Assembly: GCA_015075185.1 (NCBI GenBank)
Contig: JABTUW010000002.1
Coordinates: 1,488,001-1,552,000 of the forward strand
Reading direction: 5' to 3'
Length of the DNA stretch: 64,000 nucleotides
Source of the DNA: Anaerolineales bacterium
GTDB taxonomy: Bacteria > Chloroflexota > Anaerolineae > 4572-78 > J111
Under the pieces are notes generated by a model. That model searched no databases. It was not told the origin of the DNA and saw only the letters and a list, made by a program, of their open reading frames with translations. The position numbers were made by a program, and so were the translations under genes. Shown here one piece after another: positions 1 through 8,830 of the stretch (positions are counted from its first letter, which is position 1; every line of letters starts with the position of its first letter).

Positions 1-2
1 GT

Positions 3-1400
3 GTTATTGTTAATACCGCCGGTGAGAAAGGCCCCATCTCCGGCCCTTTCTATGAAGTGCGCGAAGAGTTTGAAGCGGCCACCGGCGCTACCCTCGAAAT
101 CGTCGAAGTTCCTGAGGCCGAACATTTCCCCAAGTTGATGACCGATGTAACGACTGAAACCGGCGCATATGACACCTCAATATCCGGTGCGTGGTGGCTG
201 GGTGATTTGGTCGCCGGCGACTTTATCTTACCGTATGATGATTTCTACACCGACGAGCGCTTCCCCAAGTGGGACATCGAAGATGTCCAGCCCGGTCCTC
301 GCGCCCTCTTGGAGTACGGCGGCAAGAAGTACATGGTCGCCAATGACCACGATGGCCAGGTCATGTACTATCGCCGTGACCTGCTGGAAGACGCCGAACA
401 TCAAGCGGCTTTCAAGGAGAAATATGGTTACGACTTGGGCGTCCCCCAAACCCTGGATCAATTCCGGGATGTAGCCGAGTATTTCGACGGCAAAGACCTG
501 AACGGCGATGGCACACCCGACTCCGGTTTGACCATGCACCTGAAGGTCGGCGGCCAGGGCATGTTCCACTTTATGTCTTACTCGGCCCCGTTCGTGATTG
601 GGCCAGATAACCCCAAACTCTACTGGTTTGATCCCGAAACGATGAAACCCCTCATGGACAGCCCTGGTCACGTCCGAGCGATGGAAAGCCTGGTAGATTT
701 GATCCAGTTCGGCCCTGAAGCGATGATGGGCTGGAGCCTGGGCGAAAGCTGGGACTACTTCCTGCGCGGGCAGGCCGCCCTGACCTTCACCTGGGGCGAC
801 CTGGGCGCTCTGGCCCAACAAGAAGGCAGCCAGGTTAGAGGCAAAACCGGCGCTGCCCCCATCCCCGGCACTACGGAATATTACAACATTGCTACTGGTG
901 AATGGGTTAAGACCGACCAGCCGAATCTAGTCGGGAACACCACTGGCGGCTCCTGGGCCGGCGTTATCAACAAATTCTCCGATGCGCCGGAAGCTACCTA
1001 TTACCTGTTGGCCTTGATGGCGACCAAAGAGAAATCGTCGGTTTATGCGGCGCGCGGTTGGGACGGCGCCGATCCGGGCCGCTTCAGCCACTACCTGCCG
1101 CCCGACGGTACGGCCAGTCTTGACGAGTACCTGGCCGCCGGTTGGGACGAGAAGGATATCACGGATTACACCAAGGCTTACTTCGATAACTTCAGCGCGC
1201 CGCAGCAGTTCCCCTACCTGCGTATCCCCGGCACCTTTGAATACTGGACGGCTTTGGATATTCACCTGTCTGAAGCGGCCACCGGCCAGGCTACCCCCGA
1301 AGAAGCTTTGAAGGCCACGGTGGCTGATTTTGAACAAATCACCGATCGCCTGGGACGAGACCAACAACTGGAAGTTTACAAGGCTTCGCTGGGCTTCTAA
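3..1400 (+). CDS. ABC transporter extracellular solute-binding protein (family 1), N-terminus outside window
   Basis: Periplasmic or lipid-anchored sugar-binding protein that would deliver substrate to the two permeases downstream. The frame is already open at the first bases of the window (visible codons begin VIVNTAGEKG), so the signal peptide and lipobox lie upstream; the GTG at 57 is internal, not the start. About 465 residues are visible, with the Trp/Tyr-rich ligand-cleft character and C-terminal helices of family 1 binding proteins. The neighbours (CUT1 permeases, FGGY kinases) suggest a carbohydrate or polyol ligand; the exact sugar cannot be read from sequence. Confidence 0.88.
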   Translation, partial: VIVNTAGEKGPISGPFYEVREEFEAATGATLEIVEVPEAEHFPKLMTDVTTETGAYDTSISGAWWLGDLVAGDFILPYDDFYTDERFPKWDIEDVQPGPRALLEYGGKKYMVANDHDGQVMYYRRDLLEDAEHQAAFKEKYGYDLGVPQTLDQFRDVAEYFDGKDLNGDGTPDSGLTMHLKVGGQGMFHFMSYSAPFVIGPDNPKLYWFDPETMKPLMDSPGHVRAMESLVDLIQFGPEAMMGWSLGESWDYFLRGQAALTFTWGDLGALAQQEGSQVRGKTGAAPIPGTTEYYNIATGEWVKTDQPNLVGNTTGGSWAGVINKFSDAPEATYYLLALMATKEKSSVYAARGWDGADPGRFSHYLPPDGTASLDEYLAAGWDEKDITDYTKAYFDNFSAPQQFPYLRIPGTFEYWTALDIHLSEAATGQATPEEALKATVADFEQITDRLGRDQQLEVYKASLGF

Positions 1401-1431
1401 TAATTTACGTTTTGTCGGCAATATGCTAAAC

Positions 1432-1465
1432 TTACGGAGTGCGGACTTTAGTCCGCACTCCGTAA
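1432..1465. repeat. Perfect 16-bp inverted repeat (hairpin)
   Basis: Arms at 1432-1447 and 1450-1465 are exact reverse complements around a 2-nt centre. It lies just after the binding-protein gene and before the permeases. It could attenuate transcription, so that the binding protein is made in excess over the permeases, or be a dispersed palindrome. There is no U-tract, so a classical terminator is less likely. Confidence 0.7.
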
Positions 1466-1581
1466 ATTACTGTTTTACGATTGAGACTGTGTGGCAAGCT
1501 AGAAAGCCTGGCTTCGCTTCTGATGCGCTATAGCAGACTGGCCAATTTGCCTCACCCATGAAGTAGCAGGAGGGTTCCACA

Positions 1582-2520
1582 GTGGCGTCTATACCCGACC
1601 AGCTAAAATTACAAGACACGCCGGATCAGAAACGTAATGATATCAGGCGCGGCGACCGTGAAGATAACACCAAGTATGTCTTTTTACTTCCGGCTGTTGT
1701 CTGGATTCTTGTTTTCACCATCTTTCCCCTGCTTTACGCTATTTACACCAGCTTTTTCAGTTTTCGCTACGGTAAAATTAATCAATTTGTTGGCCTGACT
1801 AACTTTGGCCGTCTTTTTACGGATGAAAATTTACACGGCGCATTGTGGATTACGCTGAAATTTGTTGCCATTACTGTTACCGTCGAGATGCTGCTGGGTT
1901 TTGGTCTGGCCCTGGTCTTTAGCCGTGAGATTTATGGCAAAAATGTGTGGCGGGCGATCATGACGTTGCCCCTGTTCGCTACCCCGGTAGCCGTAGGTTT
2001 CTTGGGTATCACTATGTTCTATGAAACCAACGGGCCGATCAATTCACTGATTTCGGCCCTGGGCGCACCTCCTCCACCCTGGCTGTCAAACCCCACTTGG
2101 GCACCTATCGCCGTGATGCTTATTGACATCTGGCAGTGGACGCCCTTTGTGTTTCTGGTCGCGCTGGCCGGTTTACAGGGTTTGCCTGAAGATGTCTACG
2201 AGGCGGCCAGAGTGGACGGCAGTTCCGGTTTTCAACTATTTCGTCATATCACCCTCCCCCTGATGGCGCCCATCCTCTGGCTTATTTTGCTGCTCCGCCT
2301 GGTTGAAGCCTTCAAAGTGTTTGATATTCCTGCCAGTTTAACTCTGGGCGGTCCTGGCCGGGCGACCGAGGTTTACAGCCTCTTTACCTACCGCACGGCC
2401 CTTCGCTTTTTCGATCACGGCTATGCAGCGGTTCAGGGTTTTCTACTCCTGATTATTGTTAGTATTATCATTTCCCTGTTGTTTGGTCGTATTCGCGATT
2501 TGTACGAGGTATCGAGGTAG
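1582..2520 (+). CDS. ABC sugar transporter permease, MalF/UgpA type
   Basis: Inner-membrane permease of a CUT1-type sugar importer, 312 residues with about six membrane segments (first at roughly 32-55). The EAA loop that docks on the ATPase is clear (EAARVDG, residues 207-213). The start is GTG at 1582, chosen for the strong AGGAGGG Shine-Dalgarno 7 nt upstream. It is followed after 5 nt by the second permease. No ATP-binding subunit is in the window; CUT1 systems often share one MsmK/UgpC-type ATPase encoded elsewhere, or it lies upstream. Confidence 0.92.
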   Translation: MASIPDQLKLQDTPDQKRNDIRRGDREDNTKYVFLLPAVVWILVFTIFPLLYAIYTSFFSFRYGKINQFVGLTNFGRLFTDENLHGALWITLKFVAITVTVEMLLGFGLALVFSREIYGKNVWRAIMTLPLFATPVAVGFLGITMFYETNGPINSLISALGAPPPPWLSNPTWAPIAVMLIDIWQWTPFVFLVALAGLQGLPEDVYEAARVDGSSGFQLFRHITLPLMAPILWLILLLRLVEAFKVFDIPASLTLGGPGRATEVYSLFTYRTALRFFDHGYAAVQGFLLLIIVSIIISLLFGRIRDLYEVSR

Positions 2521-2525
2521 AATTT

Positions 2526-3371
2526 ATGGCACACAGACAGATTAGCCTACCCGGCAAGATTATTTATGGCATCATAATTGTTGTCGCCCTGTTTTGGGTG
2601 ACATTTCCCTTCTATTGGGCTTTTATCAACTCTGTTAAAAAACAGGCTGAAACTTTCCGCCCTACCTGGATCCCTGTACTGCAATTTACGCCTACTTGGG
2701 AACATTGGACCTCTGAGTTAGCCATTCCTGAAACCCGGCGTGCCCTCCTTAACAGCACCATGATCGCCGTCGGTGCGGCTACTCTGTCTACCCTTTTAGG
2801 CACACTGGCCGCTTACGCTCTGGCCCGTTTCCGTTTCACCCGGCCTAATAATGGCTTTTTTACCACCTGGTTTCTCTCCCAGCGGATTATGCCGCCGGTC
2901 CTGTTTGTCATTCCCTTCTTCTTACTCATGCGCCAGGTTAATCTGCTGGATACGGTCTTGGGTTTGATTTTGCTGAATGCCACCTTCACGCTGCCCCTGC
3001 CGGTGATCATCCTGAGCCAGATGTTCCGTGAATTACCTTCGGAATTAGAGGAAGCCGCTCGTGTAGACGGAGCTTCCCGTATTCAAGCCTTTCTCCAGGT
3101 GGCGCTGCCCCTGGTTGCGCCCGGACTGGTGGCCGCTTGGATTCTGTGCCTGGCTTTCAGTTGGAACGAGTTTCTATTCGGCTTGTCGCTGACCAGTAAA
3201 TCGGCCATGCCTATGCCTGTCATTATTGCCGGGGCTGAACATACGCGGGGCGTTCAATTTCACTACGTCGGCGTGCGCAGCTTGCTGACCATGCTCCCGC
3301 CGACGATTATGGCTATGCTAGCCCAACGCTACATCGTGCGCGGTTTGACCCTGGGTGCCGTGAAGGGGTAG
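2526..3371 (+). CDS. ABC sugar transporter permease, MalG/UgpE type
   Basis: Second permease subunit of the CUT1 importer, 281 residues with an N-terminal membrane helix at about 12-34, the periplasmic segment typical of MalG-like proteins, and an EAA loop (EAARVDG, 176-182). It is in tight operon with the first permease and would form a heterodimer with it. It ends about 140 nt before the first kinase gene, with a palindromic block between them. Confidence 0.92.
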   Translation: MAHRQISLPGKIIYGIIIVVALFWVTFPFYWAFINSVKKQAETFRPTWIPVLQFTPTWEHWTSELAIPETRRALLNSTMIAVGAATLSTLLGTLAAYALARFRFTRPNNGFFTTWFLSQRIMPPVLFVIPFFLLMRQVNLLDTVLGLILLNATFTLPLPVIILSQMFRELPSELEEAARVDGASRIQAFLQVALPLVAPGLVAAWILCLAFSWNEFLFGLSLTSKSAMPMPVIIAGAEHTRGVQFHYVGVRSLLTMLPPTIMAMLAQRYIVRGLTLGAVKG

Positions 3372-3410
3372 ACTTTCCCTGCAGTTTGGGAACAGCACCC
3401 GCATCTTTTC

Positions 3411-3476
3411 GCCGGGATTGGGGGATTGGGAGGTAAAAGATTCTGTAAGAGAATCCCCCAATCTCCTCATCCCGGC
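3411..3476. repeat. Imperfect palindromic block between permease and kinase
   Basis: Outer arms GCCGGGAT (3411-3418) and ATCCCGGC (3469-3476) are exact complements, and the interior repeats GGGGGATTGGGAG on one side and its approximate complement on the other. The block can fold into one long hairpin. It may act as a weak terminator or mRNA-stability element, or be a dispersed repeat. Confidence 0.5.
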
Positions 3477-3513
3477 TTAATTTTTATGAACAAGTGATTA
3501 CAGAGTAGAAATC

Positions 3514-5043
3514 ATGACTGTTTCTAATGACCCGCTCCTGGTTGGTCTCGATGTTGGGACAACCAACATCAAGGCCGTTATTTTTGATCTCACTGGGCAG
3601 CCGGTGGCCGCAGCCAGTGTGCCTACCCCCACCTATTATCCTCAACCCACCTGGGCCTATTACCAGGCAGAAGAGTTGTGGCAGTGTACGGTCAAGGTGC
3701 TGCGCCAGGCTACGGCCCAATTGGATGACCCCCGGCGTATTGCCAGCATTGCCGTGGCCAGCATGGGCGAGGCGGCTGCCCCTTTAGACACTCACGGCCA
3801 GCCCACCTACGATGTAATTGCCTGGTTCGATCAGCGGACCCAACCGCAAGTGGATTGGCTGGACCGGACCATTGGCAAGGATCGTTTGTTTGATATTTCC
3901 GGCCTCTCCCTACAGCCGATTTTTGGGCTGGCTAAGCTGCTCTGGTTTAAGGAGAATCAGCCCGACGCCTTTGCCCGGACTGTCCGCTGGCTCAACATGG
4001 CCGATTATATCGCCTATCGCCTCTCCGGCGTCCAGGCCACCGACTACTCGCTGGCCTCGCGTACCCTAGCGCTCGATTTGCGCCGTCTGGAATGGGCTAC
4101 CGGCTTGCTGCACGAAGTCGGTATTCCCCCCCAAATTTTAGGGCCGCTTTGCCCCAGCGGGACTCATCTAGGACCGATCACTGCGGAAGCTGCGGCGGTC
4201 ACCGGCCTGCCGGCCACGACCCAGGTTGCCAGCGGGGGGCATGATCATGTCTGCGGGGCGCTTGCCGTTGGCGTCACTAAACCCGGCGTCATGCTCAATT
4301 CCGTCGGTACGGGCGAAACCATCTTTGTCTCCCTGAGCCAGCCGCTGGCCGACCCGGAAATGGGCCGGCAAGGTTATACTCAGGGCGCGCACGTGGTGGC
4401 TAATCATTACTATGTATTTGGAGCCGCCTATGCCACCGGGGCCAGCGTCGAGTGGCTGCGCCAGGTTTTGAGCAGCGACCTTGATTATGCCACCCTCATC
4501 GCCGAAGCTGAGCAGGTCCCGCCTGGCAGCCTGGGCGTCTTTTTCTTACCCCATTTGCGCTTCGCTAATCCCCCTTATGATGACCCCAAGGGTAGGGGCG
4601 CGTTTATCGGCCTGAGCACCGATGTCAAGCGCGGTACGCTCTTCCGGGCCATCTTGGAAGGTCTGTCCTATGAGTCACGCCACATCCTGGAGTCGCTGCA
4701 AACATTCCCCGGCATGGCCGCCCTGCACCAGATTATTGCCATTGGTGGTAATACCCGCAACCCACTTTTGATGCGCCTAAAAGCAACAATCTTTAACCAA
4801 CCGGTGACGGTGGCCACCGTCGCTGAATCAACCAGCCTGGGCGCGGCTATCCTCGGCGGGCTGGGCGCGGGTGTTTATGCCGATGTCCCGTCGGCGTTGG
4901 CCCAACTCCGGCGCAACGAAGTGGTGGTCGAACCGGTGGCGGATCAGGTGGCGCTGTATGACGCTTGCTTCCGCCAGGTTTACCGGCAGCTCTATCTTTC
5001 GCTGCGTTCCCTCCATCATACCATTTATCAGCTTCAAAATTGA
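3514..5043 (+). CDS. FGGY-family carbohydrate kinase (xylulokinase-like), copy 1
   Basis: Cytoplasmic ATP-dependent sugar or polyol kinase, 509 residues, the usual FGGY length. The N-terminal phosphate-binding motif DVGTTN is at residues 13-18, and the GGHDH motif with the presumed catalytic Asp244 is present. The C-terminal ATPase half has the AIGGNTRN segment. It would phosphorylate the sugar imported by the upstream ABC system. Substrate preference within the xylulo-, ribulo- and glycerokinase relatives cannot be decided. The next gene is a full-length paralogue, so the pair arose by tandem duplication. Confidence 0.88.
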   Translation: MTVSNDPLLVGLDVGTTNIKAVIFDLTGQPVAAASVPTPTYYPQPTWAYYQAEELWQCTVKVLRQATAQLDDPRRIASIAVASMGEAAAPLDTHGQPTYDVIAWFDQRTQPQVDWLDRTIGKDRLFDISGLSLQPIFGLAKLLWFKENQPDAFARTVRWLNMADYIAYRLSGVQATDYSLASRTLALDLRRLEWATGLLHEVGIPPQILGPLCPSGTHLGPITAEAAAVTGLPATTQVASGGHDHVCGALAVGVTKPGVMLNSVGTGETIFVSLSQPLADPEMGRQGYTQGAHVVANHYYVFGAAYATGASVEWLRQVLSSDLDYATLIAEAEQVPPGSLGVFFLPHLRFANPPYDDPKGRGAFIGLSTDVKRGTLFRAILEGLSYESRHILESLQTFPGMAALHQIIAIGGNTRNPLLMRLKATIFNQPVTVATVAESTSLGAAILGGLGAGVYADVPSALAQLRRNEVVVEPVADQVALYDACFRQVYRQLYLSLRSLHHTIYQLQN

Positions 5044-5073
5044 TAACGGATCGTATTGGGAAAATTGTGAAGG

Positions 5074-6600
5074 GTGAATAGCCAATCCACTGCCCCATTG
5101 CTGGCTGGAATAGATGTTGGCACGACCAACATCAAGGCCGTTATTTTTGATCTCACTGGGCAGCCGGTGGCTCAGGCCAGTATTTCCACCCCAACCTACT
5201 ATCCCCAGCCCGGCTGGGCCTATTACCAGCCCGAGGAATTGTGGCATGGTACAGTGGCGGCTTTACGCCAGGCGACCTGTCAACTGGACGATCCTGGCCG
5301 GATTGTCGGCCTAGCCATTAGCAGTCTGGCCGAAACAGCCATTCCACTCGATCCGCACAACCAGCCGACCTACCACGCCATTGCCTGGTTTGACCGGCGC
5401 ACCCAACCCCAGGTTGACTGGCTGGAGCGGACCTTCGGCCAGGATCGCCTGTATCAGGTTTCCGGTATGCCCCTGCAGCCCATCTTTGGCTTGTGCAAAC
5501 TGTTGTGGTTTAAAGAGAACGAGCCTGACGCTTTCAAGCGGACTGTGCGCTGGCTCAACGTGGCTGATTATATTACCTACCGCCTGAGCGGTGTCCAGGC
5601 GACCGATTATTCGCTGGCCTGCCGGATCATGGCTTTGAACTTGCGTACTTTAGAGTGGGACACCGCCCTGCTGCACGAAGTGGGCGTTTCGCCTGAGTTG
5701 TTTGCTCCCCTGTGTCACAGCGGAACCCGGCTGGGGCTGGTTACACCGGAAGCGGCAGCCATGACCGGCCTGCCGGTCAGCGCCCAGGTTGCTGCGGGAG
5801 GCCACGATCACATCTGCGGGGCTTTGGCTATTGGGGTGATTCAACCGGGCGACATTATGGATTCGATGGGCACATCCGAACCGGTCTTTATCCCGCTCAG
5901 CCAACCGATTGATGACCCGGCGGCGGGTCGCCAGGGTTACGCTCAGGGTGTGCATGCGGTTGCCGGTTATTACTATGTAACCACAACCGGGTTTACGTCA
6001 GGGGCCAGCATAGAGTGGTTCAGGGATATTGTGGGACGTGACCTGGATTACGCCGCCCTCATTGCCGAGGCTGAGTCGGTTCCACCGGGCAGCCTGGGGG
6101 TTTACTTTTTGCCCCACTTACGCCTGGCCAATACCCCTCATTACGATCCCGAGGGCCGGGGCGCATTTATCGGCCTCAGCACCGACGCCAAACGGGCCGT
6201 CCTCTTTCGGGCGGTGCTGGAAGGGCTGGCCTACGATTGCCGCTATGGCCTGGAACCTTTGCTTAATTATCCAGAGGTAGTGGCCCCGAACCGCATTTAT
6301 GCTATTGGCGGCAGCACCCGTAATCATCTGCTGATGCGGATCAAGGCGGCCGTGTTCAACCGGCCGATCACCGTCGCCACTGTCGCCGAAGCCACGAGCC
6401 TGGGCGCGGCTGTTCTGGGCGGGCTGGGAGCGGGAGTGTATCCTGATGTGCCCTCGGCGTTGCAGCAGCTCCGGCAGGAACATACTGTGATCGAGCCGGT
6501 TGTCGAAGAAGCTGCCTTGTATGATAGCTGCTTCCACCAGGTCTACCAGCATCTCTACTTGACTCTCCGCCACCTCCACCATACAATTCATCAAATTTAA
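5074..6600 (+). CDS. FGGY-family carbohydrate kinase (xylulokinase-like), copy 2
   Basis: Tandem paralogue of the preceding kinase, 508 residues, collinear along its whole length and very similar by eye. The DVGTTN motif and GGHDH motif (Asp245) are retained, so it appears active. The start is GTG at 5074, 30 nt after the first kinase; the ribosome-binding site is poor (GAAGG immediately upstream), suggesting translational coupling. Substitutions cluster away from the active-site motifs, which suggests related but different substrates, or a sugar and its epimer. Confidence 0.87.
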   Translation: MNSQSTAPLLAGIDVGTTNIKAVIFDLTGQPVAQASISTPTYYPQPGWAYYQPEELWHGTVAALRQATCQLDDPGRIVGLAISSLAETAIPLDPHNQPTYHAIAWFDRRTQPQVDWLERTFGQDRLYQVSGMPLQPIFGLCKLLWFKENEPDAFKRTVRWLNVADYITYRLSGVQATDYSLACRIMALNLRTLEWDTALLHEVGVSPELFAPLCHSGTRLGLVTPEAAAMTGLPVSAQVAAGGHDHICGALAIGVIQPGDIMDSMGTSEPVFIPLSQPIDDPAAGRQGYAQGVHAVAGYYYVTTTGFTSGASIEWFRDIVGRDLDYAALIAEAESVPPGSLGVYFLPHLRLANTPHYDPEGRGAFIGLSTDAKRAVLFRAVLEGLAYDCRYGLEPLLNYPEVVAPNRIYAIGGSTRNHLLMRIKAAVFNRPITVATVAEATSLGAAVLGGLGAGVYPDVPSALQQLRQEHTVIEPVVEEAALYDSCFHQVYQHLYLTLRHLHHTIHQI

Positions 6601-6615
6601 TTTAAGATTATCTTA

Positions 6616-6978
6616 ATGAAGAAAATTCTGATTGTCGAAGATATTGAATTAAACCTTGATCTACTGACCCAACTCCTGGAAGATGAGTACGAGTTAGTTG
6701 CCGCCGAAGATGGCGCCCAGGGGGTAGCCCTGGCCGAGCAGGAACAGCCTGACCTCATCCTGATGGATATATCTCTGCCTGTGTTGGATGGCTACGAAGC
6801 CACGCGGCAAATCAAAGCTAATCCAGCCCTGACCCATATTCCGGTTATCGCTTTAACCGCCCACGCCATGAGCGGCGATCTGGAAAGAGCTTTGGCCGCC
6901 GGCTGCGACGACTATTTGACCAAGCCGCTGAATGACAGCCTATTGTTTGAAAAGCTGGACCACTTTTTGACCGAATAA
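6616..6978 (+). CDS. Single-domain response regulator (CheY-like receiver)
   Basis: 120-residue stand-alone receiver domain with all key residues: acidic pair Glu8-Asp9, phospho-acceptor Asp51 (LILMDISLP), Thr81 and Lys103. It has no output domain, so it acts by protein contact, as CheY, DivK or Spo0F do. The ALTAHAMSGD segment is typical of receivers paired with hybrid histidine kinases. It starts 15 nt after the second kinase gene and could be co-transcribed. No histidine kinase is in the window. Confidence 0.92.
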   Translation: MKKILIVEDIELNLDLLTQLLEDEYELVAAEDGAQGVALAEQEQPDLILMDISLPVLDGYEATRQIKANPALTHIPVIALTAHAMSGDLERALAAGCDDYLTKPLNDSLLFEKLDHFLTE

Positions 6979-6979
6979 T

Positions 6980-8659
6980 CTACGTCCGCCGCAGTTTGCG
7001 ATAGGTGATGCGATGGGGCCGGTCGGCGGCTTTGCCGAGCCGCTTGTGCCGGTCCTCTTCGTACTCACTGTAGTTGCCGGGGAACCAGAAAGCCTGGCTC
7101 TCTCCCTCAAAAGCCAGGATGTGGGTGGCGATTCTATCGAGAAACCAGCGGTCGTGGGAGATGATAACCGCGCAGCCGCCAAAGTTCTCCAGCCCCTCTT
7201 CCAGCGCCCGCAGCGTATTGACATCCAAATCGTTGGTCGGCTCGTCGAGCAGCAGCAGGTTAGCCCCGGATTTGAGCATCTTGGCCAGATGGACACGATT
7301 CCGCTCGCCGCCGGATAAGGCGCCAACTTTCTTCTGCTGGTCGGCTCCGGAGAAGTTGAAACGGGCTACATAGGCGCGGGAGTTGACCGTTCGGCCCCCC
7401 AGCGCAATCTGTTCCTGCCCGCCGGAAATCTCCTCCCAGACCGTTTTGTCGGGGTTCAGCGTCTCCCGGCTCTGGTCTACATAGCCCAGTTTAACGGTGC
7501 TGCCAACAGCCAGCTCGCCGGAGTCCGGTTTCTCCTGGTCCACCACCATGCGGAACAAGGTTGTTTTACCCGCCCCGTTGGGGCCAATGATGCCGACAAT
7601 GCCGCCGGGCGGCAGGTCGAAGTTCAGGTCTTCATACAGCAGGTTATCACCAAAGCCTTTGGCGACGTGCTTGGCGCTGACCACCACATCACCCAGCCGC
7701 GGGCCAGGGGGGATGTAGATTTCCAGATCGCGCTCGGCCTTTTCCATGCTCTGGTCGAGCAGCTTTTCGTAAGCCGACAGCCGAGCTTTGCCTTTGGCTT
7801 GCCGGGCCTTAGGCGTCATGCGAATCCACTCCAGCTCCCGTTCCAGCGTCTTTTGCCGCTGCGATTCCTGCTTTTCTTCTTTGGCCAGGCGCTGCTGCTT
7901 CTGTTCCAGCCAGGAGGAATAGTTTCCTTCCCAGGGAATGCCGTAGCCGCGATCCAGCTCTAAAATCCAGCCGGCCACGTTGTCCAAAAAGTAGCGGTCG
8001 TGGGTGACGGCAATGACCGTGCCGGCGTATTGGCGCAGATGCTGCTCCAGCCAGGCGACCGACTCGGCGTCGAGGTGGTTGGTTGGCTCATCCAGCAGCA
8101 GAATGTCAGGTTCCTTCAACAGCAGGCGGCACAAAGCCACCCGCCGCCGCTCGCCACCGGACAGCACCGACACCGGGGTGTCGCCGGGAGGGCAGCGCAG
8201 AGCGTCCATGGCCAGGTCGAGGCGGCTGTCTAGGTCCCAGGCATTGAGGTGGTCCAGCTTTTCCTGCACTTCGCCCTGCCGCTCAATCAGAGCATCCATC
8301 TCCTCCGGTGTCAATTCCTCGCCAAACTTGGCGTTGATCTCGTCGAACTCGCGCAGGGTATCCACCACCTCCTGCACACCTTCCTCGACTACCTGCCGCA
8401 CCGTTTTGCTCTCGTCCAGCACCGGCTCCTGCTCCAGGTAGCCCACACTGTAACCGGGCGACATGACCACTTCGCCCAGATAATCCTTTTCCACCCCGGC
8501 GATGATGCGCAGGAGCGTACTTTTGCCGGCCCCGTTCAACCCCAGCACGCCAATCTTGGCCCCATAGTAAAAGCCCAGGTAGATGTCGCGCAGCACCTGT
8601 TTGTTTGGGGGGTAAACCTTACCCACCCCCACCATTGAGAAAATAATCTTGTTGTCCAT
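6980..8659 (-). CDS. ettA: Energy-dependent translational throttle protein EttA (ABC-F ATPase)
   Basis: Soluble ribosome-binding ABC-F ATPase that senses ADP/ATP and gates the first elongation step. Two ABC cassettes without membrane segments: Walker A1 GLNGAGKST near residue 40, signature LSGGERRRVALC, Walker B1 ILLLDEPTNHLD; then Walker A2 GPNGAGKTT, signature LSGGERNRVHL, Walker B2 LLLLDEPTNDLD. The linker between cassettes is Lys/Arg-rich, as in EttA. Length (559 residues) is close to E. coli EttA (about 555). The start at 8659 is preferred over 8665 because GGGAG then sits 7 nt upstream. It converges tail-to-tail with the response regulator gene. Confidence 0.92.
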   Translation of the reverse strand: MDNKIIFSMVGVGKVYPPNKQVLRDIYLGFYYGAKIGVLGLNGAGKSTLLRIIAGVEKDYLGEVVMSPGYSVGYLEQEPVLDESKTVRQVVEEGVQEVVDTLREFDEINAKFGEELTPEEMDALIERQGEVQEKLDHLNAWDLDSRLDLAMDALRCPPGDTPVSVLSGGERRRVALCRLLLKEPDILLLDEPTNHLDAESVAWLEQHLRQYAGTVIAVTHDRYFLDNVAGWILELDRGYGIPWEGNYSSWLEQKQQRLAKEEKQESQRQKTLERELEWIRMTPKARQAKGKARLSAYEKLLDQSMEKAERDLEIYIPPGPRLGDVVVSAKHVAKGFGDNLLYEDLNFDLPPGGIVGIIGPNGAGKTTLFRMVVDQEKPDSGELAVGSTVKLGYVDQSRETLNPDKTVWEEISGGQEQIALGGRTVNSRAYVARFNFSGADQQKKVGALSGGERNRVHLAKMLKSGANLLLLDEPTNDLDVNTLRALEEGLENFGGCAVIISHDRWFLDRIATHILAFEGESQAFWFPGNYSEYEEDRHKRLGKAADRPHRITYRKLRRT

Positions 8660-8760
8660 GCCCATTCTCCCTTTTCAAATCAACGAGTTTACCCTAATCC
8701 AGTTATCGGAACAAATCTCTATACTGAGTCTACCCTGGCTGATTCGACAGAAATACCGGC

Positions 8761-8769
8761 TGGTATAAT
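8761..8769 (+). promoter_or_regulatory. Extended -10 promoter for the SLC13 permease
   Basis: TGG followed by TATAAT (8764-8769) forms an extended -10 element; no good -35 is visible at 17 nt. It lies 61 nt before the ATG at 8831, in the divergent ettA/permease gap. Confidence 0.4.
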
Positions 8770-8830
8770 AATACTCCCCGGGGAATGTTTCGCCACATCC
8801 CCTTGATTCTAAAAATTTTGACAATTATGA

